Shown piece after piece: positions 1-9,500 of a DNA stretch of 64,000 nt. The DNA lies in assembly GCA_013822265.1 (NCBI GenBank), contig PNKD01000001.1, positions 53,725 to 117,724 on the forward strand. Reading direction: 5' to 3'. How positions within the stretch are numbered: position 1 is the first letter of the stretch; the number at the start of each line of letters is the position of its first letter. The stretch comes from Leptothrix sp. (in: b-proteobacteria) (lineage in GTDB: Bacteria; Pseudomonadota; Gammaproteobacteria; Burkholderiales; Burkholderiaceae_C). Position numbers and translations under genes: made by a program. The notes beneath the pieces are model-generated. The model was given only the letters and a program-made list of their open reading frames with translations, was not told the origin of the DNA and ran no database searches.

Positions 1-29
1 GCGAGCGCCAGCGAGCTTGGGGGCTCCAT
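1..29 (-). CDS. 5' end of a gene downstream of deoC (partial)
   Basis: An ATG on the minus strand at 29-27 overlaps the deoC stop codon in a TGATG arrangement, which is typical of translationally coupled operon partners. Only nine codons (reading MEPPSSLAL) lie in the window. In many Burkholderiales the partner of this deoC form is an aldehyde dehydrogenase, but nothing in nine residues can prove that here. Confidence 0.4.
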
Positions 30-1000
30 CACGGCATCGCGTGGCGATGCGCGGCGCTGTAGTGGCCGGTGACGTGGTGCTCGAGCTGGCGCTCGATGTC
101 GGTGAGCAGGCTGCTGGCGCCGAAGCGGAACCGCTCGGGCTGCAGCCAGCGCGGCCCCAGCTCCTCCTTCATCAGCGCCAGGTACTGCAGCGCCGTCTTT
201 GCCGCCGAGATGCCGCCGGCGGGCTTGTAGCCCACCACCTGGCCGGTCTCGGTCTCGAACTCGCGGATCGCGCGCACCATCACCAGCGACACGTCCAGCG
301 TGGCGTTGACGCCTTCCTTGCCGGTGCTGGTCTTGATGAAGTCGGCGCCGGCCATCATCGCCACCCACGAGGCGCGGGCCACGTTCTCCAGCGTCTGCAG
401 CTCGCCGGTGGCGAGGATGGCCTTCAGGTGCGCGTCGCCGCAGGCCGCGCGGTAGGCGGCGATCTCGTCGTACAGCGCCTGCCAGTCCTGCGTCAGCGCG
501 TGGCGGCGGCTGATGACGATGTCGACCTCCTGCGCGCCGGCGGCCACGCTGAGCTCGATCTCGCGCAGCTTGGTCTCCATCGGCGTCTGGCCGGCCGGGA
601 AACCCGTGGACACCACCGCCACCGGGATACCGCTGCCGGCCAGCGCGGCCACCGCCTCGGCCACCATCTCGTGATAGACGCACACGGCGCCCACGCGCAA
701 CGCGGGCAGGCCCAGCGCCGCCAGCAGGTCGGCGCGCAGCGGCTGGCGCGCCTTGGCGCACAGGCGGCGCACGCGGCCGGGCGTGTCGTCGCCAGCCAGC
801 GTGGTGAGGTCCATGCACTGCACGGCCTTCACCAGCCAGGCCGCCTGGTACAGCTTCTTCACCGAACGGCTGGCGTTGAGCACCGCCACGCGCCGCGCCA
901 CCGCCGGCTGGTTGACGCGTGCGGCGCGCACGCGCGCCAGGTCGAGCGCGGTGCCGGCGTTCAGCCGGGGGTGGTTGGGGTCAGCGGCATCGGCGCTCAT
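29..1000 (-). CDS. deoC: deoxyribose-phosphate aldolase DeoC
   Basis: Predicted class I aldolase that cleaves 2-deoxyribose 5-phosphate to glyceraldehyde 3-phosphate and acetaldehyde in cytosolic deoxynucleoside catabolism. The 323-residue product carries the Schiff-base lysine motif DFIKTSTGKEG and the second active-site lysine in VGYKPAGGI, followed by the family's FGASSLL segment. I start at the ATG at 1000 (MSADAADPNHP) because a GGAG lies about ten bases upstream; an ATG 14 codons earlier has no better site. At about 320 residues it belongs to the longer DeoC branch rather than the 250-residue E. coli form. It overlaps the next gene by TGATG, suggesting an operon for deoxyribose and acetaldehyde oxidation. 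Confidence 0.95.
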   Translation of the reverse strand: MSADAADPNHPRLNAGTALDLARVRAARVNQPAVARRVAVLNASRSVKKLYQAAWLVKAVQCMDLTTLAGDDTPGRVRRLCAKARQPLRADLLAALGLPALRVGAVCVYHEMVAEAVAALAGSGIPVAVVSTGFPAGQTPMETKLREIELSVAAGAQEVDIVISRRHALTQDWQALYDEIAAYRAACGDAHLKAILATGELQTLENVARASWVAMMAGADFIKTSTGKEGVNATLDVSLVMVRAIREFETETGQVVGYKPAGGISAAKTALQYLALMKEELGPRWLQPERFRFGASSLLTDIERQLEHHVTGHYSAAHRHAMP

Positions 1001-1260
1001 GCAGAGGCACTCCAGGGGAGTTCGGGCAGGGCCGCGCAGCATAGCCTGAGGCGCTGACGGCAGCGTGGCGCAGCACGGCCGCGAGGCCGGTGCGCCGCCT
1101 TGAGCTCACGCTGGCGCTGGCCGTGGCGCCCGCCCTGCGTGCCGGCGCCGGCCCGGCCGCCGGCGCCCAAGAGGTGCGCGTGGGCGTCCACCTGCCGCCA
1201 GACAGCGCTGCTGTCCGCGATCGACGGCAAGCTGATGGCCTGGAGCTCCAGGCCGAGGTG

Positions 1261-1416
1261 GCCGAGGTGGCCGACACGCTGACCGAGGACAAGGCGCTGT
1301 GCCTGAGCGCCGGCATGAACGACTTCGTCATCAAGCCCTACTCGCGGGAGCTGCTGCTGGGCACGCTGATGCACTGGCTGCAGCGCACGCCGCGGGCGGC
1401 GGGCACGAGCGCCTAA
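1261..1416 (+). pseudogene. C-terminal remnant of a response-regulator receiver domain
   Basis: The reading frame ending at 1416 gives LSAGMNDFVIKPYSRELLL and then a final helix of the LMHWLQR type. This is the beta5-alpha5 end of a receiver domain as found at the C terminus of hybrid histidine kinases (AGMNDFL-x-KP). The conserved lysine before proline is present. Upstream in this frame there is no phosphoacceptor aspartate, no acidic pair and no kinase; the sequence is unlike any receiver before about position 1261. I read it as the tail of a deleted sensor kinase left between deoC and the peptidase gene. It has no credible start codon or ribosome binding site of its own. Confidence 0.6.
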
Positions 1417-1455
1417 GATCCCGCATCGCCCCAGCGGCTCTGCACGCCACACGCC

Positions 1456-3669
1456 ATGAAACGAACCCCTCTCCTGCACCTGGCGGCCTGGCTGGTTTCG
1501 GGTTGGCTCATGGCCAGTGCGGCCGGCGCGGCCGGTGCGGCGGCGGCCCAGGCGGCGCCGCCGCCCGGCCTGCCGGTGGCCCCCGTGAACAACGTGGCCG
1601 AGACCTTCTTCGGCACCCCCGTCGACGACCCCTACCGCGCCTTCGAAAACACCAAGGCAGCGGCCGTCGCCGCCTGGATGAAGGCGCACAGCGAGCACGC
1701 GCACAAGACGCTGAAGGCCATCAACGGCCGCGATGCCTTCCGTGCCGCGCTGGAGCGTTACGACGCCGGCGCGCCGGCGCGCGTGGCCAGCGTCACGCGG
1801 CTGGCCGGCGACGTGTATTTCTTCGAGCGCCGCGGCGTCAAGGAAGACCAGTTCAAGCTCTACATGCGGCGCGGCCTGCAGGGCACCGACCAGCTGCTGT
1901 TCGACCCCGAAAAGCTGAAGAAGGCCACCGGCAAGCCGCACGCCATCAACTACTACACGCCGTCGCCCGACGGCCGCTGGGTGGCGGTGGGCGTCTCGGC
2001 CGCGGGCTCGGAAGACGCCGTGCTGCGCGTGCTGGACACACGCAGCGGCCGCCAGGTCGGCCCGCTGCTGCCGCGCGTGCAGTTCGGCGGCATCGCCTGG
2101 ACACCCGACAGCCAGCGGTTCTTCTTCAACCGCATGCAGGCGCTGAAGAAGGGCGCGCCGGCCACCGACAAGTACCAGCGCAGCATGGTCGGGCTGATGC
2201 GCCCGGGCGCCGGCGAGAAGGGCATTCGCACCATCGTGCGCGCCGGCGACCCCGGCGAGTTGCAGATGCCGGCCACCGAGTTCCCGATCGTGGGCGTGCT
2301 GCCCGACGGGCGCGTGATCGCGCGTGCCATCGACGGCGTGTCGCCCGAGTTCAGCGCCTGGCACACCACGCTGCCGGCGCTGCTGGCCGGCAAGCCGGCA
2401 TGGAAGAGGCTCTTCGCCAAGGAAGACGGCATCACCGAGGTCGCGGTGCAGGGCGAACGTGTCTACGCACTCAGCTTCAAGGGCGCCTCGCGCTACCGGC
2501 TGCTGGGCGGGCGCATCGCCGACTTCAGCCCCGCCACGGCACGCGTGCTGGTGCCCGAGAGCGCGCGCGTGCTCACCGCCATGGCCGCCGCCAGCGACGG
2601 CCTGTACCTGCAGGCGCGCGAGGGCAACGTGCAGCGCCTCTACAGGCTGGCCTACGGCGACGACGCCGCGCCGCAGGAGGTGCAGCTGCCGGTGCTGGGG
2701 GCCTTCAGCCTGGCCAGTGCGCAGAGCGACCTGCCGGGCCTGCTGGTCGAGCTGCAGAGCTGGACACGCGCGCGCCAGGTCTATGCCGTGGCCGCCGACG
2801 GCGCCGTGTCCAACACCGGCCTGCAGCCGGCCGGGCCCTTCGACGCGCCGGCCGACATCGTGGCCACCGAGGTGCTGGTGAAGAGCCACGACGGCACGAT
2901 GGTGCCGATGTCGATGATCCACAAGCAGGGCGTGAAGCTCGACGGCAGCAACCCCACGCTGCTCTACGGCTACGCCAGCTACGGCATCACCGAGGAGCCC
3001 TTCTTCAGCATCGGCCGCCTGGCCTGGATGGACGCCGGCGGCGTGTTTGCCATCGCCAACCCGCGCGGCAGCAGCGTGTTCGGGCGCGAGTGGCACGAGG
3101 CCGGCAAGCAGGCCACCAAGCCCAACACCTGGCGCGACTTCATCGCCTGCGCCGAGTGGCTGGTGGCGAACAAGTGGACGACGCCGGCGCGGCTGGGCAT
3201 CTGGGGCGGCAGCGCCGGCGGCATCCTGGTGGGCCGCGCCATGACCGAGCGCCCCGAGCTCTTCGCCGCTGTGGTGCCCGAGGTCGGCTCGCTGGACATG
3301 GTGCGCATGGAGACCACGCCCAACGGCGTGCCCAACATCCCCGAGTTCGGCAGCCGCAAGACCGAGGCCGGCTTCCGCGCGCTGCTGGCCATGAGCACCT
3401 ACCATCACGTCAAGGACGGCACGCGCTACCCCGCCGTGCTGCTGACCCACGGCGTCAACGACCCGCGCGTGGAGGTCTGGAACACGACCAAGACGGCGGC
3501 GCGGCTGATGGCCGCCAGCAGCTCGGGCAAGCCGGTGCTGATGCGGCTGGACTACGACTCGGGCCACGGCATAGGCAGCACCAAGACCCAGGTCTTCGAC
3601 GAGCGCGCCGACATCTTCGCCTTCCTGATGTGGCAGTTCGGCATGCCGGGGTACACGCCCAGGCCCTGA
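1456..3669 (+). CDS. secreted prolyl oligopeptidase family serine peptidase (S9A)
   Basis: Predicted periplasmic or exported peptidase of 737 residues. Residues 1-28 form a signal peptide (KR charge, hydrophobic core, AAGA end). The N-terminal part, about 40-440, matches the seven-bladed propeller that gates the active site in family S9A, and the C-terminal part is the alpha/beta hydrolase domain. The triad is visible: Ser586 in GGSAGG, Asp669 in GVNDPRVE and His704 in DSGHG. The PFDAPADIVATE... segment leads into the hydrolase fold as in Burkholderiales and Xanthomonas homologues. Family members cleave short proline-containing or basic peptides; the true substrate is unknown. It stands alone, with the cupin gene convergent 18 bases downstream. 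Confidence 0.93.
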   Translation: MKRTPLLHLAAWLVSGWLMASAAGAAGAAAAQAAPPPGLPVAPVNNVAETFFGTPVDDPYRAFENTKAAAVAAWMKAHSEHAHKTLKAINGRDAFRAALERYDAGAPARVASVTRLAGDVYFFERRGVKEDQFKLYMRRGLQGTDQLLFDPEKLKKATGKPHAINYYTPSPDGRWVAVGVSAAGSEDAVLRVLDTRSGRQVGPLLPRVQFGGIAWTPDSQRFFFNRMQALKKGAPATDKYQRSMVGLMRPGAGEKGIRTIVRAGDPGELQMPATEFPIVGVLPDGRVIARAIDGVSPEFSAWHTTLPALLAGKPAWKRLFAKEDGITEVAVQGERVYALSFKGASRYRLLGGRIADFSPATARVLVPESARVLTAMAAASDGLYLQAREGNVQRLYRLAYGDDAAPQEVQLPVLGAFSLASAQSDLPGLLVELQSWTRARQVYAVAADGAVSNTGLQPAGPFDAPADIVATEVLVKSHDGTMVPMSMIHKQGVKLDGSNPTLLYGYASYGITEEPFFSIGRLAWMDAGGVFAIANPRGSSVFGREWHEAGKQATKPNTWRDFIACAEWLVANKWTTPARLGIWGGSAGGILVGRAMTERPELFAAVVPEVGSLDMVRMETTPNGVPNIPEFGSRKTEAGFRALLAMSTYHHVKDGTRYPAVLLTHGVNDPRVEVWNTTKTAARLMAASSSGKPVLMRLDYDSGHGIGSTKTQVFDERADIFAFLMWQFGMPGYTPRP

Positions 3670-3687
3670 GGTTGCGCCGGCCGCGCC

Positions 3688-4254
3688 TCAGCCTCGTCGG
3701 GTGCGGCGCCTTGGCGCGGCGGCGGCCGGCCGCATGTCCAGCAGCCGCGGGCGCGGGCCTTCGCCGTGCATGTAGTCGGTGCCTTCGAAGAGGCCGATCT
3801 GCTTCAGGCTGCGCACCATGATCTTGCCGCTGTCGGGGTAGGTGCAGACCTCGTGCGGGTCGTTGACGCCGACGCCCAGGTAGACCAGGTCCTCGTCGAA
3901 GGGGTTGGCGATCTGGTGCGCGGTGCCGGTGCCGGCCGGGCACGAGATGCAGTCGCCGGGGACGATCTCGCGCACCTCGTCGCCGTAGCGGAAGAGCCCG
4001 CGGCCCGACAGCACGTAGAAAACCTCGTCCTCGCGCGCATGGGCGTGGAAGGGGCAGCCCGAGCGCCCCGGCGGCACGCGCGACAGGTTCATGCCCAGGC
4101 GCACGCCGCCCGCCTTGCCCAGCGCATCGAGCGCCGGGGTCAGCGGCTTGTAGGCGCAGCCCCAGTGGGCGGCGTCCATCTGCACGGTCTCGGGCGCGTC
4201 GGCGACGTTGACGATGTGGGCCGCCGCGGGCGGTGTCGGTTTGGATGTCTTCAT
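3688..4254 (-). CDS. cupin domain protein
   Basis: A 188-residue cytosolic protein with one double-stranded beta-helix (cupin). Motif 1 is visible as CPFHAHAREDEVFYVLSG, giving the two metal-binding histidines and the glutamate; motif 2 contains PAGTGTAHQ with the last histidine ligand. A metal-binding site is therefore expected, but cupins have many activities (isomerase, dioxygenase, sugar binding, sensor) and nothing here picks one. The phrase EDEVFYVLSGRG with a GDCISCPAGT turn is typical of the small single-domain cupins annotated as XRE- or phosphomannose-isomerase-like. The start is the ATG at 4254, preceded by CGAGG seven bases upstream; open frame continues upstream only because it runs through the neighbouring pseudogene. 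Confidence 0.85.
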   Translation of the reverse strand: MKTSKPTPPAAAHIVNVADAPETVQMDAAHWGCAYKPLTPALDALGKAGGVRLGMNLSRVPPGRSGCPFHAHAREDEVFYVLSGRGLFRYGDEVREIVPGDCISCPAGTGTAHQIANPFDEDLVYLGVGVNDPHEVCTYPDSGKIMVRSLKQIGLFEGTDYMHGEGPRPRLLDMRPAAAAPRRRTRRG

Positions 4255-4303
4255 GGCCTCGTTGCCCTCGTTGCGGCTGCTGTGATCGGGGGGCGCTCGC
4301 GTG

Positions 4304-4816
4304 TCACCCGCCGTCGAGCGGGTCGACGCGGCGGAAGGTGACGACGTAGCCGCGCGCACCCAGGAAACGCACGCCGCGCCCCAGCCCAGTGGCGCGGTGT
4401 AGGTCAGCACGCGCAGGTCGCCCTGCCACTGGCTCAGGCGGTAGGGCTCGCGCTCGGCGTTCCAGCCCAGGTGGCCGGGCACGGCAGCGGTGGCGCGGTA
4501 GGCCGGCAAGCCGGCGACGAAGGCGAACTTGTGGATGTCGGTCAGGATTTCCGCCGGGTCGGCCGCGAGGCCGATGCCCGGCGTGGTGTAGCGCCAGCGC
4601 GTGGTGGCCAGGTACTGGCTGTCGGGGGGTCATGTACGGCGCTTCGCTGCCACCCACGAAGCAGCGGCTGCGCCGCGCCAGCGTCAGCGCCTTCAGCGGC
4701 GTGGCCTGGCCGTCGGCGGCGCGGCCGTAGGCCTGCAGCCGCGTGCCGCCGGCGCCGGCGCCGGCGCCGGCGCCGGCCGGGCGCCGAAGACGCGCAAACG
4801 CAGCCCCCGTGCGCAT
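4304..4816 (-). pseudogene. broken secreted beta-propeller domain protein (PF09826-like)
   Basis: Fragments of one protein lie in two frames. The frame from 4816 gives SRCFVGGSEAPYMTP; at a run of G (plus strand, about 4626-4631) the match moves to another frame and continues DSQYLATTRWRYTTPGIG, TDIHKFAF, AYRATAAVPGHLGW and GDLRVLTYTAPLGW. About position 4380 it returns to the first frame as VRFLGARGYVVTFRRVDPL and stops at 4304. These phrases, in this order, are those of the C-terminal beta-propeller family. Two frame changes, loss of the segment normally between LGW and VRFLG, and loss of both ends mark it as a pseudogene. A GCCGGC-rich stretch near 4750-4780 adds low-complexity sequence at the 5' side. 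Confidence 0.75.
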
Positions 4817-5077
4817 GATCTCGCTGCCCCTCTGCAATGGAACGATCACTATCCCACAGGCTTCGCGGCTGTCAATGACGGCCCGAACCGCCCTGGCACC
4901 ATCGACGACAAGACCCCCGTGTCTACGGCGGCCGGCGCGGGGCGCGCTGGCTGCGTGCCGGGGTGGTGTGCGTGCTGTACGGCATCGCCCCGGCCGTGGC
5001 GATGCTGGCCATGGCCCTGTGGGCGCTGCTTTTTTCGAGCCTGTGGCCGAGTCCGCCCGAGGCGCTGTGGCGCGGGT

Positions 5078-5815
5078 TCAGCGGGCCGCGCGGACAGCAT
5101 CCCACTGGGCGGCGAGATCGACGAAGTCGGCCGCGACGACGTCGAACACGCCGTCGCTGCAGGCCTGCATCGCCCCGCCCGGCCCGTTCTCCAGTGGCCG
5201 CGGCACATAGGCCGTGCGCAGGCCGCAGGCCGCGGCCGCGCGCAGGTCGGCCGGGTGGCAGGCCACCATCATCACCTCTTGCGGCGGCAGGCCGAGCAGG
5301 CGCGCCGCGCCGAGGTAGACCTCGCGGTCGGGCTTGTAGTGGCCGAAGAGCTCGGCGCTGAGCACGGCGTCCCAGGGCAGGCGGCCGTTTTTCGCCATCG
5401 CCACCAGCAGTGACAGGTTGCCGTTGCTCAGCGTGGCGATGGTGACGTGGCGCTTGAGCTGCACCAGCCCCGCCACGCTGTCGGGCCAGGGCTGCAGGCG
5501 GTGCCAGGCGCGGTTGAGGTCGGCCGCATCTTCGTCGTCGAGGGGGACGCCGCGCTCGGCCAGCAGACCGTCGAGGATGCGCCGGTGCAGGCCGTCGATG
5601 TTGGTCCACGGCAACTCGCCGCTGCGCACCTGCTGCATCGCCGGCGCGTAGCCGGCACGCCAGGCCAACGCGAACTCGCCGCCGTCCACCGGCAGGCCAC
5701 GGCGCTGCACCTCGGCGGCGATGCTGCCGTACCAGTCGACCACGGTACCGAAGACGTCGAAGCACAGCGCGCGCACTTCGCGCAGCGCGGGCGGGGGCAG
5801 GGGCGAAAGGGCCAT
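5078..5815 (-). CDS. HAD-family haloacid dehalogenase, type II
   Basis: A 245-residue cytosolic hydrolase of the HAD superfamily, type II 2-haloacid dehalogenase branch, which replaces the halogen of L-2-haloacids with hydroxyl through an aspartyl ester. Visible motifs: CFDVFGTVVDW with the nucleophilic aspartate near residue 20, TLSNGN (motif II serine/asparagine), HYKPDREVY with the motif III lysine, and MMVACHPADLRAA where most family members read VA-x-H-x-x-D. The ATG at 5815 is preceded by GGAG. Many proteins of this group act on phosphates rather than haloacids, so the substrate is uncertain. The gene is flanked by pseudogene debris and by an unassigned region, and has no operon partner. 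Confidence 0.88.
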   Translation of the reverse strand: MALSPLPPPALREVRALCFDVFGTVVDWYGSIAAEVQRRGLPVDGGEFALAWRAGYAPAMQQVRSGELPWTNIDGLHRRILDGLLAERGVPLDDEDAADLNRAWHRLQPWPDSVAGLVQLKRHVTIATLSNGNLSLLVAMAKNGRLPWDAVLSAELFGHYKPDREVYLGAARLLGLPPQEVMMVACHPADLRAAAACGLRTAYVPRPLENGPGGAMQACSDGVFDVVAADFVDLAAQWDAVRAAR

Positions 5816-6521
5816 GGCGGGGGCTCCAGACGGCGTGGGCGAGGTCGGCGGCGGCGCCGCGACGACGGGCGAACTGTGCCACCCCCTAGTTCCTGCGCCC
5901 AGATGCCGCCCTGCGTGACGCCTGCGTGACGCAGCGCCGCCCAGAGTCGACCCCGTCTTCACCCCGCGGGAGCCGGCGATGGCCACGCTGCAGAACACAT
6001 CTTCCACCGCCGCGCGCTGGCGCCCCCTCAACCTGGCCACGCCGGGCACGCTGGCGGCCGTGGCCGAGATCGACCTGCCGCCCGGCGGCAGCCCCAGCCA
6101 CGTGCACCCGCAAGGCGGCTTCAACGCCGAAGTGCGCAAGCCGGAGCCAGCGCGCACCATGGTGGTCGACGAATGGCCGGCCGTGCAGGCCAGCCTGGAC
6201 GCCGGCCAGCCGGGGCGCGGCCGCTGGGACGCTGCCGCCGGGCGCCTGAGCTTCACGCGCGAACTCGGCGCTGCGTATGCGCAGGAGTGGCCCGGCACGC
6301 GCAGCGGCGGCCTGAACTTCGACGGTGATTTCCGCGAACGCGGGCAAGGCGTGCTGCAGGCCACGCGTTATCGGTGGCTGGCGCGGCTGGGCACGGCGGC
6401 ACGCGAATCGGTGCGGGCTTTCAACCGCCTCGGTCGGCCGGCAACCGTGCGCGCCTACGCGCCCGACGACGCGGTGCGCGCATCACCGCTGCTCACCGTC
6501 ACGGCCGCGGGGAGACCTGCC
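5816..6521. other. 700-base region without a recognised gene
   Basis: No protein family is recognisable here. The plus-strand frame of the downstream lipoprotein stays open back to an ATG at 5979, adding 181 residues that include AVAEIDLPPGGSPSHVHPQG and VRAFNRLGRPATVRAYAPDD. These are not a signal peptide and would bury the lipoprotein signal inside the protein, so I treat them as a separate unknown or decayed frame, not as the true N terminus. The stretch CTAGTTCCTG near 5885 and the 60 bases after it could carry promoters for the divergent HAD gene and the downstream genes, but I see no clear -35/-10 pair. Confidence 0.4.
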
Positions 6522-9500
6522 ATGCAACGCATCCTGGCCCTCATCGTTTCGACCTGGCTCACCCTGTTGGCTGCCTGCGGCGGCAGTGGTGACACCAGTC
6601 CCCCCTTGTCCGAGCCGCGCGCCGCCGGCCTGGCCGTGCTGGGCACGGCCGGCGGCCGCGTGCTCGGCGTCGACGGTGCCTCGGTCGAGGTGCCGGCCGG
6701 CGCGCTGCGCGGCGACGCCAGCGTCAGCATCGCGCGCGACGACACCGGCGCGCCGCCGCTGCCGTCGCGGTTCGTCCCCGCCAGCAGCACCTTCGCCGTC
6801 ACGCCGCACGGCCAGAACTTCGGCCAGCCGGTGACGGTGCGCATCCCCTACGACGCATCGGCGCTGCGCGCCGACCAGCGCCCGGCGGTGATGAAGGGCA
6901 TGCCCGGCCAGCGCTGGCAGCTGCTGCTGGACGCCGTGGACGAAGGCGGCACGGTCGCGGTACAGGTGCAGAGCCTGTCGTACTTCGTCGTCGTGCCGGT
7001 GCCGCGCACGGGCTTCTTCTTGCCGCTGCCACCGGCCCAGCCCGACCCGACCGTGGCCGTGGTGACAGCGCAGTTGCAGAACGCCTGGAACACGCTGCCG
7101 CTGACCGGCAACCCCGCCCGCCTGGTGCTGCAACAGGCCGCCGACGACCCGGCGCAAGTGCGCGTGAACGTGCGCATCGGCAGCCAGTCGGCTTTGGCAC
7201 AAAGCTGCCGCGGCCAGTTCTCGGTTACCAGCGAAACCACCAGCGCCGTCATCTACCGCCTGCCCAGCGACGGCAACGCCGGCGGCATCAACCGTGTCGC
7301 CGCCGACCCGGCGTCCCTGCGTGGCAACCGCCTCGCCGCTTACGTGCCGAACGAAGCCGACTGGCTGACCTGGGGCGACGTGGCCACCCCCATCGCCTTG
7401 GACACCACCTACACCTCCACCGAGACGGTGAACGCCGCGCTGAGCCAGTGGAACCCGCCCGCCCCCGACCCGTGGACCGGCGTGCCGACCACCGACCTGC
7501 CCGGCAACGCGGTGGTCGACAGCTGGGCGACGATGCAGCGGCTGGCGCTGTTCTGCAGCGAAGGCTGGAACGGCTGGGAGATTCCGATCTCCGCCCAGGC
7601 CCTGCTGGTGGCGCGCGGTTTTGCCATCGACGACCTGCTGATCACCGCGCACCCGCCGGCGACGTTGAACCGCCTGCCCGGGCAGCTGGTGAATCAGCGC
7701 GCCGGGTGGGTGTCGCCGGTGCCCGCGTTCTCGATCTGGCAGCAGCGCGCGCGCGGTGCCAGCCTGTGGGCCGCGGTGCCGCCGCCGCAGTACGTCACGC
7801 TCGAGTTCCCGCCCGGCATCTGGCAGGTAGAGAGCAGCACCGGCGGCGACCTGTACGGCACCGCCCGCACCACCGACGACGGCACCATCTACCGGCTGCG
7901 CGTGTGCACCAGCACGTTGCCGGTGCGCTGCGCCTACAGCCGCGAAATGCAGCTGCGCGTGTCGAGCAACTTCCCGCCGCCGGTCATCACCACGCAACCG
8001 CTCGGGCGTGTCTACAACGTCGGGCAGATGGTCGACATGACCGTCGCCTACCGCGGCCTGCCGCTGCCCACGGGCGTGGTCTGGCAGACCCGCATGGCCG
8101 ACAGCGAGTCCTGGGCCGACGTGGGCGCCGGCTATCGCAGCGGCACGCCGGCCTACATCCGCCCGGGCGACGAGTCGGCGACCGACCGCCTCAGCGCCTT
8201 GCAGCCGCTGACGCTGGCCGACCGCGGGCGCCAGTTCCGCGCCACCTACACCACGGTGGCCGGCACGGCGACGAGTGATGCCGCCACGATCCAGATCACG
8301 ACCGGCCAGGCACCGCCCGTCTTCACGGCCCAGCCGGCGCCGGCCACGGTCACGAGCGGCAGCGCGGTGCTTTTCGCCACCGCGGTCAGCGGCGCGCAGC
8401 CGATGTCCTACCAGTGGACCTTCAACGGCGTACGCATCCCCGGTGCGAATGGCCCGCTGCTGACGCTGAACAGCGTCAACGCCGCCAACGCCGGCCTGTA
8501 CCAGCTGGAGGCGAGCAACGTCGAGGCGACCGTGCTCAGCACGGCGGCGCAGCTGACCTTGACGCAGGGCGCGAACACCGGCACGCCGCCGGTCATCACG
8601 GGCCAGCCGGCGTCGCTGACGGTGCCCGCGGGCACATCGGCCAGCTTCGCGGTCTCGGCCGGCGCCGGTGCGCTGGCCTACCAGTGGCAGCGCGACGGCG
8701 CCAACATCGCCGGCGCGACCGCCGCCGTCTACACCATCGCCAGCGTGGGTGACGCCGACCGCGGTGCCTATGCGGTGCTGGTGTCCAACACCAGCGGCGT
8801 GGCGGGCAGCCAGGTCGCCCAGCTCAACGTCACCGCCGGCAGCGCACTCGCCGCCCCGACCCTCACCACGGCACCGGTCGGCCTGGCGGTCCAGATCGGC
8901 CAGCCGGCACTGCTGGCGGTGGGCGCCAGCGGCAGCGGGCCGCTGACCTACCGCTGGCGACGCTTCGGCGTCGACGTGCCCGGCGCTGAATCGCCCGTGC
9001 TGCGCATCGCCTCGGCACAAGCCGGCGATGCTGGCGACTACACGGTGACGGTGAGCAACGGGGTCGGCAGCGTGAGCAGCGACGCCGCGGCTCTGGTGGT
9101 GACGCCGGCGCCCGGTGCTCCTGCCATCACCACGCCGCTGGGCAACCGCTCGGTCCCCGAAGGCCAGCGGGCCACGTTCAGCCTGGCCGTATCCGGCAAC
9201 CCGACGCCGCAATGCCAGTGGACCCGCAACGGCGTGGCCATCCCAGGGGCCATCGCCTGCATCGGCTACACCACGCCAGACACCACCAGCGCCGACAACG
9301 GCACGCTCTACAACGTGGTCGTCTACAGCCCGGGCGGTGTGGTCTTCGGCAATGGCGCGGTGCTGACCGTGACGCCAGCCCCGGCCGTGCCCGTCATCAC
9401 CCAGGACCTGGCCGACGTCACGGCACCCGAAGGCGGCACCGCCACCTTCAGCGTCGGGGCCAGCGCCAACGGGCCGCTGTTCCACTACTGGGTTCGCATC

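Noticed and set aside
4743..4785. Tandem GCCGGC hexamers as a microsatellite or regulatory repeat
   Set aside because: It lies within a pseudogene and is simple GC-rich sequence; no other feature supports a function.
4850..5077. Short plus-strand frame with a membrane-helix-like stretch (LYGIAPAVAMLAMALWALLF)
   Set aside because: No start codon with a ribosome site, no match to a known small protein, and it runs on into antisense of the HAD gene. It could be a remnant, but the support is too thin.
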